From NCBI RefSeq assembly GCF_001676725.1, contig NZ_CP016172.1, positions 1,860,001 through 1,924,000 on the forward strand: a DNA stretch of 64,000 nt. The letters are read 5' to 3'. The DNA is from Bordetella flabilis. GTDB taxonomy: Bacteria > Pseudomonadota > Gammaproteobacteria > Burkholderiales > Burkholderiaceae_B. A program made the translations under genes and the position numbers. The notes below the pieces were generated by a model that did no database searches, was not told where the DNA came from, and saw only the letters and a program-made list of their open reading frames with translations. Shown here piece after piece: positions 26,688-36,526 of this stretch; the stretch's first letter is position 1, and every line of letters starts with the position of its first letter.

Positions 26688-26846
26688 ATGGTCGGCTCGG
26701 CTATGGCGCAGTATGCGGACGTTTCCATAGGCGGCCGGCGCCGTTCCGTCTGTACCGCCCGGGACGGCTTTCCGGCACGTGGTCGGGCACGGCGGGACGG
26801 TGGAACGGTACGCCCGTCGAACCGTTGGTGCCATTCGGGATGGAGT

Positions 26847-27356
26847 TCAGGCCGGTAGGTGGGGGAGCAGCGCCCATCGCTCATGGTCGCGCCACACCTC
26901 ATCTATGCGCAGATATTTCGGCGAGAAGCCTTCCTTCCTGAAGCCTAATCGACGCACCAATGCCAGCGAGGCGACATTGCCGGGTTGTATGTTGGCTTCC
27001 AGTCGATGCAGTCCCATGTCCACGAAGGCGAAGCGTATGGCCTCGCGCAGTGCAGCCGTCATCAGCCCCTGGCGGCTGAACTCGGACATTCCGTAATAGC
27101 CGAGATAGGCGCTGTTGAACGCGCCCGCCACAATCTCGTTCAGATTGATCACGCCAACCACGCGGTTCGATACGGATTCCCGTGCCACGAGACCGATGTT
27201 CGGGCCGGTGAGGCAGCGGTAGAACCAATTATCGAATCCAGCGACGTCGGTGAAAGGCGTCACCCAAGGCGAATGGTAGGCCTGGTTCGCAAGGTTGGCC
27301 GCAATCAGTTCCGCGGCATCGGCTCGGATAACGCGGCTCAAGTGGATGGCGCTCAT
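26847..27356 (-). CDS. GNAT N-acetyltransferase, RimJ/RimL type
   Basis: A 169-residue acetyltransferase of the RimJ/RimL group. Strand and acetyl-CoA-binding elements are visible: VVGVINLNEIV, GYYGMSEFSRQGLMTAALREAI (pyrophosphate loop) and LEANIQPGNVASLALVRRLGF. The start at 27356 gives MSAIHLSRVIRADA. Proteins of this group acetylate N termini or small amines; the target here is unknown. It converges with the NUDIX gene across 159 bp and flanks the ssrA-proximal patch. Confidence 0.82.
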   Translation of the reverse strand: MSAIHLSRVIRADAAELIAANLANQAYHSPWVTPFTDVAGFDNWFYRCLTGPNIGLVARESVSNRVVGVINLNEIVAGAFNSAYLGYYGMSEFSRQGLMTAALREAIRFAFVDMGLHRLEANIQPGNVASLALVRRLGFRKEGFSPKYLRIDEVWRDHERWALLPHLPA

Positions 27357-27699
27357 GGTTCTCCATATGTCGTGGCAGGGCATGACTCGCCCCATGGCAG
27401 GCCAAGCTTATCTTGAGGCTTCGCGCGGCGCCTTTGCGGTGGCGTGTCCATTCCCGGAGAGGATTCTTCTATCGATTCAGGCGTCCCGGGGATTGGTGAC
27501 ATCCGGGCCCGGGTGATGAAATTTCGTTCCTTGCACGTGACCAGTGTCAATCCATGCGTCAACGCTGTGGCTGCCAGCACAACTCGATCGCGCCGTCTCC
27601 GTCTTCGGTCAGGTGGCGTGCAGTGGACAGCAGGACGTCGAGGGCGGGTTTGGGGGGGCATGCTACGATCCTTGCTGACATAAAAGGATGGAGAGAAGG
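27357..27699. other. gap with the VapC remnant and no intact gene
   Basis: About 340 bases between the GNAT gene and the 80-residue ORF. Apart from the PIN-domain fragment on the minus strand, I see no protein-like frame, RNA gene or repeat. Open frames here are short and compositionally random. Confidence 0.5.
27470..27589 (-). pseudogene. remnant of a VapC-type PIN-domain toxin (C-terminal fragment)
   Basis: In one minus-strand frame the residues DRVVLAATALTHGLTLVTCK, then ERNF, match the end of a VapC PIN domain, where the usual form is an Asp followed by IAATAL-HGLTLVTRN-RDF. Nothing upstream in this frame looks like the rest of a PIN domain, and no VapB antitoxin gene is nearby. It is therefore a decayed fragment, truncated at its 5' side. 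It sits in the patch between a GNAT gene and the 3' end of ssrA. The match is from memory of the family pattern and is short. Confidence 0.5.
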
Positions 27700-27942
27700 A
27701 TGAGCGCACGTGAAATTGATGGTTGGACTGTGTATAGCGGCGCGTTCCAATCGGGCGATGTGCCCGCAATTGCCGATGTCACGACTCAGAAGGAAGGCCG
27801 CCCTGATTCGGGCCGGTTCTTTCGAGTCGTCACGGATCACACGTTCCTGCAGCTTAGCGATGCGAAGACCGCTGCTGATGCTGTTGTGGAGCGCATCGAA
27901 TCCGTCGATGAAAACGGGGTGCCTTACCCACTGACCTACTAA
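27700..27942 (+). CDS. hypothetical protein (80 residues)
   Basis: I do not recognise this protein. From ATG 27700 it reads MSAREIDGWTVYSGAF and ends NGVPYPLTY, with an acidic balanced composition and no membrane segment or cysteine. The purine run GGAGAGAAGG just upstream is a good ribosome site and decides this start over ATG 27688. It is less GC-rich than neighbouring genes and sits beside a VapC remnant and ssrA, which suggests accessory DNA. It is called a gene because of its ribosome site and protein-like composition. Confidence 0.5.
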   Translation: MSAREIDGWTVYSGAFQSGDVPAIADVTTQKEGRPDSGRFFRVVTDHTFLQLSDAKTAADAVVERIESVDENGVPYPLTY

Positions 27943-28256
27943 GGTCGTGGCGGCCAGGATGGCGCGCTCTTTCATTGACCGCCTCCTTGAGTGCCGCCGC
28001 TACAGGCTTACCGCCCTGGAATGTCCTGGCGTTGCGCTCTATGTCGTAAACGTCGCAGCCTGGAAGTGTCTTTAAACGCGGTCGCCCCGGGGTGAAAAGG
28101 ATGGCCACGGTCTGCGCACTAAATCCTCGCGGTTCGCTTGACGCTCGTGCGAATCTGGTGCGAATTCGGTACGAAACCGTAGCCTGTCATAGACAGAAAA
28201 GGGCGGTACGGTGCTACCCGTCCGCCCTGTCTGTCACTGGTTACTGCTGTCTATTC
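27943..28256. other. gap downstream of the ssrA 3' end
   Basis: About 310 bases without a gene. It has an imperfect doubled motif GTGCGAATCTG / GTGCGAATTCG near 28148-28170 and a short inverted pair GGGCGG...CCGCCC (about 28200-28228) that could end the tmRNA transcript, which reads leftward through it. The location abutting the tmRNA 3' end is a classic integration spot, but no integrase or duplicated tmRNA end was found. Confidence 0.4.
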
Positions 28257-28654
28257 TGGTGGAGCCGGGGGGAATTGAACCCCCGTCCGCAAGCCCTCTG
28301 CAGGCAGTTCTACATGCGTAGTCGGCCTATTTGGTTTTAACCTCGGACTTAGCCAGCCGACAGGCCGGACCGAGGCGATTCACGTAGTTTAAGCATGCAC
28401 CGTGTGACCCCAGTACATACCGATTCTTTGTAAATGACGCTGCTGCGGTTCGAAGTTGCCTTCTAGGAAGTTGCCTCCCTCCGCCTGACCCAAAGACAAA
28501 TCAGTGCAGCGAGCCCTACTTAAGCCGCTTTCGCGAGTTGAGGGGCAAAGAACGCGTCGTTGGCGTTTATGGTTTTCCAGTGGATTTACGAGCGAACTGG
28601 TGCTCGGCATGCCCTGCACTGTTTCGCGACCCACGTCGAATCCGGATCGGCCCC
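28257..28654 (-). ncRNA. ssrA: transfer-messenger RNA (tmRNA)
   Basis: One-piece tmRNA of 398 bases that rescues stalled ribosomes and tags the protein for degradation. The 5' end GGGGCCGATCCGGATTCGACG pairs its first seven bases with CGGCTCC before the 3' ACCA, forming the alanyl acceptor stem. The T-arm with GGTTCAATTCC is clear near the 3' end. The tag frame runs from 28564 down to 28520: GCC AAC GAC GCG and on to TAA, giving ANDAFFAPQLAKAA, 14 residues. This is longer than the 10-residue E. coli tag and ends AKAA rather than ALAA. Confidence 0.95.
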
Positions 28655-28781
28655 AGTTGTCGCTATTGTACCCTCAACGCCCCTTTGCCGCTGCCGCACG
28701 TAGACGGTATGCAATGCGACGGGCGAGCGCTGGAGACTTGCTCCCGCGACAGCAGACTACGTGCGGACAATCGGCAGGATT

Positions 28782-29465
28782 TCAAGAGGAAGGCGGCGCA
28801 TCCGGCGGGAGAACGCTTTCGATGGCGCGCCAGAGATCCTGCGGCGTGTCCGCTCGTGCGTCCGCTTCCCACAGCGTGATGTCGTGGTCGCCCCCCAGGT
28901 AGCCATAGCCGGCGGCGACTCCCGGCATGCCTGCCGCATGTGCAGCCTGGATATCCCGCAGGTCGTCGCCCACGTACACACAGCGGGACGGCGAATACCC
29001 GGCCTGCGCCGCTGCGTGGAGCAGAGGATCGGGGTACGGCTTGGCGCGGGGTGCCGTGTCGCCGCAGACCAGGGCCGACGCGCTCTCGGTCAGGGCGAGG
29101 AACTCGACGATGGGCATGGTCAGGTGCGTGACCTTGTTGGTCACGATTCCCCACGCGTGACCCTTGCGCCGGATATCGACCAGCAGCTCGGCAATGCCGG
29201 GGAACAGGCGGGTGTATTGCGTCGAACTGGCCGCGTAGTCCTCCAGGAACTGAGCACGCGCATCGGGGAACTCCGGATGGTCGGGCTCCATAGCCAGCGC
29301 GACGCGCAGCAACCCCCGGGCGCCTTGCGAGGCGACCGGACGCAGCAGTTCATAAGGCATGGGTTCCAGCCCGCGCCGTACGCGTTGGCGGTTCGCGGCC
29401 GCCGCCAGATCGGGGGCCGTGTCGGCCAGGGTGCCGTCGAAATCGAACAGGATGAGGGCGCTCAT
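28782..29465 (-). CDS. gph: HAD family phosphatase, phosphoglycolate phosphatase-like
   Basis: A 227-residue haloacid dehalogenase superfamily phosphatase. Motif I is [10 protein letters not shown], motif II is IVTNK, and motif III/IV is KPYPDP with [12 protein letters not shown]. Gph removes phosphate from 2-phosphoglycolate formed during DNA repair; relatives beside ubiG or in cell-wall recycling (MupP, acting on MurNAc 6-phosphate) look alike, so substrate is uncertain. Its ATG overlaps the ubiG stop (ATGA), so the two are cotranslated. Confidence 0.85.
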   Translation of the reverse strand: MSALILFDFDGTLADTAPDLAAAANRQRVRRGLEPMPYELLRPVASQGARGLLRVALAMEPDHPEFPDARAQFLEDYAASSTQYTRLFPGIAELLVDIRRKGHAWGIVTNKVTHLTMPIVEFLALTESASALVCGDTAPRAKPYPDPLLHAAAQAGYSPSRCVYVGDDLRDIQAAHAAGMPGVAAGYGYLGGDHDITLWEADARADTPQDLWRAIESVLPPDAPPSS

Positions 29466-30184
29466 TTCCGCGTCGCCATCAGATAGTTCACCGATGCGTC
29501 GGCCGAAAGGCCATAGACTTGCGTCAGCGGGTTGTACGTCATGCCGCTTATTTTGACCGGCTGGAGCCCGGCCGCCCGCGCGCTGGTCGCCAACTCGCTG
29601 GGCTTGATGAAATTCTCGTAACTATGGGTGCCGCGCGGCAGCAGGCGCAGCACGTATTCCGCACCCACAATGGCATACAGGAAAGACTTGGGGTTGCGGT
29701 TCAGGGTGGAGAAGAACACCCAGCCATCCGGCTTGACCAGCTCGGCGCACGCGCGGACGACGGAGCCGGGATCCGGCACATGCTCAAGCATCTCCATGCA
29801 TGTAACGATGTCATAGCTGGCGGGCTGCTCTGCCGCCAGCTGCTCTACCGCCACCGCACGATAGTCGACTTTCACCCCGGATTCCAGGCCGTGCAGGCGC
29901 GCAACCTTGAGCGACTTTTCGGCAAGGTCGATGCCGGTGACGGCGGCGCCATCCACGGCCATGCTTTCCGACAGGATGCCGCCTCCGCATCCCACGTCCA
30001 GCACCCGTTTTCCTGCCAGCCCGCCGGTCGCCTGCCGGATCCAGTCCAGGCGCAGTGGATTGATCGCGTGCAGGGGCTTGAACTCGCTGTCCGGGTCCCA
30101 CCAGCGTGCGGCCAAGGCGCTGAACTTGGCCAGTTCGGCCTGATCGGCGTTGGCGGGCGGGGCGGAAGAGGGCGTGTGCGTCAT
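29462..30184 (-). CDS. ubiG: ubiquinone biosynthesis O-methyltransferase
   Basis: A 240-residue class I SAM-dependent methyltransferase catalysing both O-methylations in ubiquinone synthesis. It shows the UbiG signature [27 protein letters not shown] at the N terminus (split: [10 protein letters not shown] and HAINPLRL), SAM motif [14 protein letters not shown] and the later [14 protein letters not shown]. Length matches E. coli UbiG. It is first in a two-gene unit with gph and lies downstream of the ompA terminator on the same strand. Confidence 0.94.
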   Translation of the reverse strand: MTHTPSSAPPANADQAELAKFSALAARWWDPDSEFKPLHAINPLRLDWIRQATGGLAGKRVLDVGCGGGILSESMAVDGAAVTGIDLAEKSLKVARLHGLESGVKVDYRAVAVEQLAAEQPASYDIVTCMEMLEHVPDPGSVVRACAELVKPDGWVFFSTLNRNPKSFLYAIVGAEYVLRLLPRGTHSYENFIKPSELATSARAAGLQPVKISGMTYNPLTQVYGLSADASVNYLMATRK

Positions 30185-30373
30185 GGCGGGAACGGCTGTG
30201 TTCTTGGAGTCTATATATTAGAGGGCTGTCCGCCAGCGCGGGGCAGGAGGGCCGCCGGCGCCCGGCAGCGCTGGAATGGGATGCCCGGCTGCGGTAGAAC
30301 CGCAGACACCGCACGCAATTTCCTGGCCGGCGCTCAACGTGCGCCCGGGCCAGTCGCCCCGGGCGGCGGACAT

Positions 30374-30399
30374 AAAAAAAGGCCTCGCTGAGCGAGGCC
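30374..30399 (-). terminator. rho-independent terminator of ompA
   Basis: Read on the minus strand, GGCCTCGC and GCGAGGCC form an eight-bp stem with a three-base loop (30399-30381), followed by seven U residues (30380-30374). It begins 24 bases after the ompA stop and separates ompA from ubiG. Confidence 0.9.
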
Positions 30400-30422
30400 T
30401 TTCATTGTAGCGCCCGTATCGC

Positions 30423-31061
30423 TTAGCGACGGGGAGCCGTAGTGCCAGGTGCCGTGCTCGCCGGCGCAGCGGTGCCAGCCCGCGTGCCCACGATTTCGAT
30501 TTCCACGCGGCGGTTCTGGGCACGACCAGCAGCGGTCGAGTTCGTCGCGATGGGTTGCGACTCGCCCTTGCCTTCCGTGTAGATACGGTTGGCATCGACG
30601 CCCTTGCTGACCAGGTAGGTCTTGACCGAGGCGGCACGCCGCTCGGACAGCTTCTGGTTGTAGGCTTCCGTACCGATGGAATCGGTGTGGCCCACGGCGA
30701 TGATGGTCTCGAGATTCATGCCGTTCGCTTGCTGAGCAACCTGATCCAGCAGTTGGCGGCCTTCCGGCTTCAGCGTCGACTTGTCGAAGTCGAAGAAGGT
30801 GTCGGCGTTGTAGACGACCTTCGCGGCGACCGGCGTGGGGGCCGGAGCACGGGGCGCCTGGGCGACCGGCACGCCATCACATCCGGGGATACCGGTGGCG
30901 GGGGTCCAGAACGCATCGCGCCAGCACAATTCGTTGGTGCCGTTCTTCCACACGTTGCCGAACGGGTTGCGCCAGTTGTCGACGGTCTGGGCCGAGGCTG
31001 CACCGGAGGCCGTGACGGCGGCGAACGCGAGCGCCAGAGCGAATTTGGAGGGTTTGTTCAT
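30423..31061 (-). CDS. ompA: OmpA family outer membrane protein
   Basis: A 212-residue exported protein. Signal peptide about 1-24, cleaved after ASA before QTVDNW. A short Trp/Cys-containing region (25-75) replaces the eight-strand barrel of E. coli OmpA, then an Ala/Pro linker and an OmpA peptidoglycan-binding domain (about 85-195) with FFDFDKSTLKPEGRQLLDQV, VGHTDSIGTEAYNQKLSERRA and NRRVEIEI. It tethers the outer membrane to the cell wall. The ATG at 31061 follows GAGGAGAAAC. It has its own promoter and terminator, consistent with high expression. Confidence 0.93.
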   Translation of the reverse strand: MNKPSKFALALAFAAVTASGAASAQTVDNWRNPFGNVWKNGTNELCWRDAFWTPATGIPGCDGVPVAQAPRAPAPTPVAAKVVYNADTFFDFDKSTLKPEGRQLLDQVAQQANGMNLETIIAVGHTDSIGTEAYNQKLSERRAASVKTYLVSKGVDANRIYTEGKGESQPIATNSTAAGRAQNRRVEIEIVGTRAGTAAPASTAPGTTAPRR

Positions 31062-31135
31062 GTTTCTCCTCGTTGAGCTTGAAGCTGGATAAGTGACTCG
31101 CAGCGAACCCCCGCCGCTATCAGGAAAACGGGGCC

Positions 31136-31163
31136 AGTATAGCAACGCCAAGAATAGGTTCAA
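31136..31163 (-). promoter_or_regulatory. sigma-70 type promoter of ompA
   Basis: On the minus strand, -35 TTGAAC (31163-31158), a 16-bp spacer and -10 TATACT (31141-31136). The start point would lie about 70 bases before the ompA start codon. Confidence 0.6.
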
Positions 31164-31561
31164 AGAATTGCGACTGGGTTTCCTGCGTGCTGGAAACAAT
31201 CTTAAGGCATTTGTCGTGCCCTGGCCCGCGCATTCATGCCGGACGGGAGTATTTCCCCGCCCAGTCCACGCCCTATGTTGGTTTTTGGCAACAGGCCTCT
31301 GACGGCCGCCAAATGTGTAGCGCGGCGCGTCACGGGTGCTCGCCGCCGTGCCGGCAGACTGCTGCCCCGAAGCGTGGCGAGGGCTACGAATGATAGAATT
31401 TCCTGTTTGCCCGGCGGGCATGCCGCGTGGCACGGCCCGGCAGTGTGCAGCCGCAATGTCGACACCTATGGCGTCGCGGCGGCTGCCCGGGCTTCGGTCG
31501 TAAAGTCGCCACGGGTCGCCACGGGCCACGGCATCACTCGAGTCGCCACTTACTTACATAT
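31164..31561. other. gyrA leader and intergenic region
   Basis: About 400 bases without a gene between the ompA promoter and gyrA. An extended -10 motif, TGATAGAAT at 31391-31399, is the best gyrA promoter candidate and would give a leader of about 155 bases. The 3' half has clustered repeats of GTCGCCAC (31506, 31515 and 31551 region). No reading frame here looks real. Confidence 0.4.
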
Positions 31562-34219
31562 ATGGATTCCTTCGCCAAGGAGACGCTTCCGGTATCGCTG
31601 GAAGAAGAGATGCGTCGCAGTTACCTCGATTACGCCATGAGCGTGATCGTGGGGCGGGCCCTGCCCGATGTTCGGGATGGGCTGAAACCCGTGCACCGGC
31701 GCGTGCTGTTCGCCATGCACGAACTGAACAATGACTGGAATCGACCCTATAAGAAGTCGGCCCGTATCGTGGGCGACGTCATCGGTAAGTATCACCCGCA
31801 TGGCGACCAGGCGGTTTACGACTCCATCGTCCGGATGGCTCAGGACTTCTCGCTGCGCTACATGCTGGTGGATGGGCAGGGGAACTTCGGGTCGATCGAC
31901 GGCGATAACGCCGCGGCGATGCGTTACACCGAAATCAGGTTGGCCAAGATCGCCCACGAGTTGCTCGCGGACATCGACCAGGAAACGGTCGACTTCGGGC
32001 CCAACTACGACGGCAGCGAAAAAGAACCGCTGCTGCTACCCTCGCGCCTGCCCAACCTGCTGGTGAACGGCAGCTCGGGGATCGCGGTCGGCATGGCCAC
32101 CAATATCCCGCCGCACAACCTCCAGGAGGTCATCGACGGGTGCCTTTATTGCCTGCGCAATCCCGGATGCGGCGTGGAGGAGTTGATCGAACTGATTCCT
32201 GCGCCGGATTTCCCCACGGGGGGGATCATCTACGGGCTGGCTGGCGTGCGGGAAGGCTATCGTACCGGCCGCGGGCGTGTGGTCATGCGCGCCAAGACGC
32301 ACATCGAGGACATGGAAAAGGGGAACCGGCAGGCGATCGTGATCGACGCCATCCCCTTCCAGGTCAACAAGAAGACGCTGCAGGAGCGCATCGCCGAACT
32401 GGTCAACGAAAAGAAGATCGAGGGCATTTCCGATATCCGGGACGAATCGGATAAGGACGGGATGCGCCTGGTCATCGAGCTCAAGCGCGGCGAAGTCCCA
32501 GAGGTGGTGCTGAACAACCTCTATAAGAATACGCAGTTGCAGGACACTTTCGGGATGAACCTGGTCGCGCTGGTGGATGGCCAGCCGCGCCTGCTCAACC
32601 TGAAGCAGATGGTGGAGTACTTCCTGCAGCATCGACGGGAAGTGGTGACCCGCCGCACGGTGTTCCAACTGCGCAAGGCGCGCGAGCGGGGCCATGTGCT
32701 GGAAGGCCTGGCGGTGGCCCTGGCCAATATCGACGAATTCATCGCCATCATCAAGGCGGCGCCGACTCCGCCGGTGGCGCGCCAGGAATTGATGGCCCGG
32801 ACCTGGGATTCGTCACTGGTACGCGAGATGTTGTCGCGCGCCGATGGCGACACGCCGGGCGGTATCGCGGCGTACCGGCCGGACGACCTGCTGCCGGCCT
32901 ACGGCATGCAGAGCGACGGCCTGTATCGGCTGAGCGATACGCAGGCGCAGGAAATCCTGAATATGCGCCTGCAGCGCCTGACCGGTCTGGAGCAGGACAA
33001 GATCGTCGGCGAATACAAGGAGGTCATGGCGACCATCGCCGACCTGCTCGATATCCTTGCCCGGCCCGAGCGTATTACGAGCATCATCGGCGACGAGCTG
33101 CAGGCCATCAAGGCGGAGTTTTCCACCGGCGCCAAGGATGTGCGCCGCTCGGAGATCGAGCTCAACGCGACCGAGCTGGATACCGAAGACCTCATTACGC
33201 CGACCGACATGGTGGTGACGCTGTCGCATGGCGGCTATATCAAGAGCCAGCCTCTGTCGGAATATCGGGCCCAGAAACGTGGCGGTCGCGGCAAGCAGGC
33301 CACCGCGATGAAGGAAGACGACTGGATCGACCAGCTCTTCATCGCCAACACGCACGATTTCCTGCTGTGCTTCTCCAATCGCGGCCGGGTCTACTGGCTG
33401 AAGGTCTGGGAAGTCCCCCAAGGGACGCGTACATCGCGCGGCAAGCCCATCGTCAACATGTTCCCGCTGATCGACGGCGAAAAAATCAACGTCGTGCTCC
33501 CGGTCAAGGAGTTCAGCGAGGATCACTACGTGTTCATGGCGACTTCGCGCGGTACCGTGAAAAAGACGCCGCTTTCGGACTTCTCCAATCCACGCAAGGC
33601 GGGCATCATCGCCGTCGACCTGGATGAGGGCGACTTCCTCATCGGCGCCGACCTGACCGATGGCAAGCACGACGTCATGCTCTTCTCGGATGCCGGCAAG
33701 GCCGTGCGTTTCGACGAAAACGACGTGCGCCCCATGGGCCGCAACGCCCGCGGCGTCCGCGGCATGATGCTGGAGGATAGCCAGGGGGTCATCGCCATGC
33801 TGGTGGCGGGGGACGAAGCGCAGAGCGTGCTGACGGCGACGCAAAACGGCTTTGGCAAGCGTACGCCCATCACTGAATACACGCGCCACGGGCGTGGCAC
33901 GAAGGGCATGATCGCAATCCAGACCAGCTCGCGCAACGGCAAGGTCGTGGGAGCGGTGCTCGTCACGCCGTCCGATGAAATCATGCTGATCACCACCGGC
34001 GGCGTGCTGGTCCGTACCCGCGTATCGGAGATCCGCGAAATGGGCCGCGCCACGCAGGGCGTCACGTTGATCAGTGTCGACGATGGCAGCCACCTCTCGG
34101 GCGTCCGCCGCGTGGTTGAAAGTGATGCCGACCTCGATATCGAGGCCGACACCGAGGAAGGCCAAACGCCGGCCGACGCGGCCGACAACGGCGAATCGAC
34201 TGAGCCCACGGAGGAGTGA
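31562..34219 (+). CDS. gyrA: DNA gyrase subunit A
   Basis: An 885-residue subunit of the type II topoisomerase that supercoils DNA. The start at 31562 gives [17 protein letters not shown]; the longer open frame upstream is not protein-like. The catalytic Tyr is Y122 in AMRYTEIRL. In the quinolone region ([17 protein letters not shown]) residue 83 is Gln and 87 is Asp, E. coli numbering holding exactly. The C-terminal beta-pinwheel begins with a GyrA box variant QKRGGRGKQ, and the tail is acidic. The stop codon overlaps the serC start (TGATG). Confidence 0.97.
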   Translation: MDSFAKETLPVSLEEEMRRSYLDYAMSVIVGRALPDVRDGLKPVHRRVLFAMHELNNDWNRPYKKSARIVGDVIGKYHPHGDQAVYDSIVRMAQDFSLRYMLVDGQGNFGSIDGDNAAAMRYTEIRLAKIAHELLADIDQETVDFGPNYDGSEKEPLLLPSRLPNLLVNGSSGIAVGMATNIPPHNLQEVIDGCLYCLRNPGCGVEELIELIPAPDFPTGGIIYGLAGVREGYRTGRGRVVMRAKTHIEDMEKGNRQAIVIDAIPFQVNKKTLQERIAELVNEKKIEGISDIRDESDKDGMRLVIELKRGEVPEVVLNNLYKNTQLQDTFGMNLVALVDGQPRLLNLKQMVEYFLQHRREVVTRRTVFQLRKARERGHVLEGLAVALANIDEFIAIIKAAPTPPVARQELMARTWDSSLVREMLSRADGDTPGGIAAYRPDDLLPAYGMQSDGLYRLSDTQAQEILNMRLQRLTGLEQDKIVGEYKEVMATIADLLDILARPERITSIIGDELQAIKAEFSTGAKDVRRSEIELNATELDTEDLITPTDMVVTLSHGGYIKSQPLSEYRAQKRGGRGKQATAMKEDDWIDQLFIANTHDFLLCFSNRGRVYWLKVWEVPQGTRTSRGKPIVNMFPLIDGEKINVVLPVKEFSEDHYVFMATSRGTVKKTPLSDFSNPRKAGIIAVDLDEGDFLIGADLTDGKHDVMLFSDAGKAVRFDENDVRPMGRNARGVRGMMLEDSQGVIAMLVAGDEAQSVLTATQNGFGKRTPITEYTRHGRGTKGMIAIQTSSRNGKVVGAVLVTPSDEIMLITTGGVLVRTRVSEIREMGRATQGVTLISVDDGSHLSGVRRVVESDADLDIEADTEEGQTPADAADNGESTEPTEE

Positions 34220-35352
34220 TGGCGCGTCCATGGAATTTCTCGGCGGGGCCATCGGCCCTGCCCGAAGCCGTGCTGCAACAGGCGGCGGCCGAAATGCTCG
34301 ACTGGCACGGCAGCGGCATGTCCGTGATGGAAATGAGCCATCGGGGCAAGCAGTTCGTGCAGATCTGCGACGAGGCCGAACAGGACTTGCGTGATCTGCT
34401 CGGGGTCTCGGACGACTATGCCATCCTCTTCATGCAGGGCGGCGCGACCGCGGAAAACGCCATCGTTCCCATGAACCTGATCGGCCGGCGCGGCCGTGCG
34501 GCGGCCGACTATGTATTGACCGGCCAGTGGTCCGTTAAGTCCCACAAAGAGGCCGCCAAGTACGGGGACATCCATGTGGCCGCTACCAGCGGCAGCGAGG
34601 TCGAACTCGACGGTCAATTGCAGAAACCCTGGACCTGGGTGCCGCCGGTGGAAACGTGGAAGGTCCGCCAGGACGCGGCCTACCTGCATTTCTGCAGTAA
34701 CGAGACGGTGGGCGGCGTGGAGTTCAGCGATTGGCCGACGGCGGATCGCCTCGGCGTGTCGGACGATGTGCCGCTGGTCGTGGACGCGTCTTCACATTTC
34801 CTGTCCCGGCAACTGGATGTTTCCCGGACCGGCATGGTCTACGCCGGCGCGCAGAAGAACGCGGGCCCGGCCGGCGTCACGGTGGTGGTCATCCGCCGCG
34901 ACCTGATCGGTCATGCCCTGCCTGTGTGCCCATCCGCCTTCGACTATGCCAATGTGGCGCCGGAGCATTCCCGCTTCAACACGCCGCCGACGTACGCCAT
35001 CTATGTCGCCGGCCTGGTGTTCAAGTGGATCAAGGCGCAGGGCGGGGTGGCCGCGCTGGAACAACGGAATATTTCCAAGGCCCAACTGTTATACGGTTAT
35101 CTGGACCGTACGAATTTCTACCGCAACCCGATCCACGCCCCGGTGCGTTCGCGCATGAACGTGCCATTCGTCCTGCATGACGAATCGCTCAACGACGCCT
35201 TCCTCAAGGGCGCGGACCAGGCGGGACTGACCCAACTGAAGGGGCACAAAAGCGTGGGGGGCATGCGGGCTTCGATCTACAACGCCGTGCCACTGGAGGC
35301 GGTGCAGTCCTTGGTGGCCTATATGCAGGATTTCGAACGACGACATGGCTGA
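34219..35352 (+). CDS. serC: phosphoserine aminotransferase
   Basis: A 377-residue PLP-dependent class V aminotransferase that makes phosphoserine and also acts in pyridoxal phosphate synthesis. Seen are [15 protein letters not shown] at the N terminus, [13 protein letters not shown], and the PLP-binding Lys in [16 protein letters not shown]. The ATG at 34219 overlaps the gyrA stop; a GTG one codon upstream is less likely given the GGAGGAG site. It overlaps pheA by eight bases. Confidence 0.95.
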   Translation: MARPWNFSAGPSALPEAVLQQAAAEMLDWHGSGMSVMEMSHRGKQFVQICDEAEQDLRDLLGVSDDYAILFMQGGATAENAIVPMNLIGRRGRAAADYVLTGQWSVKSHKEAAKYGDIHVAATSGSEVELDGQLQKPWTWVPPVETWKVRQDAAYLHFCSNETVGGVEFSDWPTADRLGVSDDVPLVVDASSHFLSRQLDVSRTGMVYAGAQKNAGPAGVTVVVIRRDLIGHALPVCPSAFDYANVAPEHSRFNTPPTYAIYVAGLVFKWIKAQGGVAALEQRNISKAQLLYGYLDRTNFYRNPIHAPVRSRMNVPFVLHDESLNDAFLKGADQAGLTQLKGHKSVGGMRASIYNAVPLEAVQSLVAYMQDFERRHG

Positions 35353-36430
35353 CTCCCTTGCCGACAAGCTGCGACCCTTGCGTGAGCGTATCGACGCGCT
35401 CGACGTGCAGATCCTCGACCTGTTGAACCAGCGGGCCCGCACCGCGGTGGAGGTCGGCGAAGTGAAACACGCCGAGCACGCCGATGGCCCGGTGCTGCGC
35501 CCCGACCGAGAGGCCGAGGTCATTCGCCGCTTGCAGCAATTGAACGCAGGCCCGCTGCCGCCCGACGCGGTGGCTTCGGTCTGGACGCAGATCATATCGG
35601 CGTGCCGCGGCCTGGAGCGTGGGCTCGCCCTGGCGTATCTGGGGCCCGAAGGCTCCTATTCGGAGCAGGCGGCGCTGGAGCATTTCGGCGATGCCGTCAA
35701 CAAATTGCCCTGTCCGTCCTTCGACGAGGTCTTTCGGGCACTGGAAGCCGGCCAGGCTGACGTCGGGATGGTGCCAGTGGAAAACTCCACCGAAGGCGCG
35801 GTCAACCGCACACTGGACCTGCTGCTGAATACATCGCTGACGGTCATGGGGGAACGTTCCCTGGTGATCCGCCATTGCCTCATGACCCAGTCCGGATCGC
35901 TCGACGGCGTGAAGACCGTAATGGCGCATCCGCAGGCGCTGGCGCAGTGCCAGGGCTGGCTCAGCCGCAACCATCCGGAGCTGGCGCGCACCGCCGCGGC
36001 CAGCAATGCCGAGGCCGCTCGCGTGGCTGCCCAGGATCCCACGGTCGCCGCCATTGCGGGCGAATCCGCCGCCAGCGCCTGGAAGCTGCAGATCGTCAGC
36101 GCAGGTATCCAGGACGATCCACAGAACCGCACGCGATTCCTGGCCCTGGGCAACATCGCGCCCCAGCCCACCGGTAACGACAAGACCAGCCTCATCCTGG
36201 CCGTGCCGAACCGCGCCGGCGCCGTGTACGAGATGCTCGCGCCGCTGGCCGAGAACAAAGTGTCCATGACGCGCTTCGAATCGCGCCCGGCGCGCACGGG
36301 CCAGTGGGAATACTATTTCTACGTCGACGTACTGGGCCACGCGCAGGACCCGCATGTCGCACGTGCTTTCGACGCGCTGCGCAGCCAGGTGGCCTTCTTC
36401 AAGATTCTCGGCTCCTATCCCGCGCAATAA
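35345..36430 (+). CDS. pheA: bifunctional chorismate mutase/prephenate dehydratase
   Basis: A 361-residue bifunctional enzyme of phenylalanine synthesis. The AroQ chorismate mutase domain (about 1-90) has [20 protein letters not shown]; the dehydratase domain (about 95-270) has [33 protein letters not shown] and the later TRFLALG; the C-terminal ACT domain (about 275-355) with [12 protein letters not shown] and [18 protein letters not shown] should bind phenylalanine for feedback. It overlaps serC by eight bases and leads into hisC and tyrA. Confidence 0.95.
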   Translation: MADSLADKLRPLRERIDALDVQILDLLNQRARTAVEVGEVKHAEHADGPVLRPDREAEVIRRLQQLNAGPLPPDAVASVWTQIISACRGLERGLALAYLGPEGSYSEQAALEHFGDAVNKLPCPSFDEVFRALEAGQADVGMVPVENSTEGAVNRTLDLLLNTSLTVMGERSLVIRHCLMTQSGSLDGVKTVMAHPQALAQCQGWLSRNHPELARTAAASNAEAARVAAQDPTVAAIAGESAASAWKLQIVSAGIQDDPQNRTRFLALGNIAPQPTGNDKTSLILAVPNRAGAVYEMLAPLAENKVSMTRFESRPARTGQWEYYFYVDVLGHAQDPHVARAFDALRSQVAFFKILGSYPAQ

Positions 36431-36526
36431 TCGGCGGGCAGACCTCTCGCGGGGCGCGGCTGATGGCCGGCCTTGCCTTCCCTGGCTGCCCCGGCTCCGC
36501 TCCATGACGTTGCAACCTTATCCGCT

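Noticed and set aside
27470..27769. An intact vapC toxin gene
   Set aside because: Only the C-terminal PIN strand-helix is recognisable; the upstream part of the frame lacks the conserved acidic residues and no antitoxin gene is present.
27559..27975. A 138-codon minus-strand frame opposite the 80-residue ORF
   Set aside because: No protein-like features; it only overlaps the VapC-like fragment in a different reading frame.
28257..28320. A separate tRNA gene at the ACCA end
   Set aside because: The T-arm and acceptor belong to the tmRNA; its matching 5' end lies almost 400 bases away at 28654.
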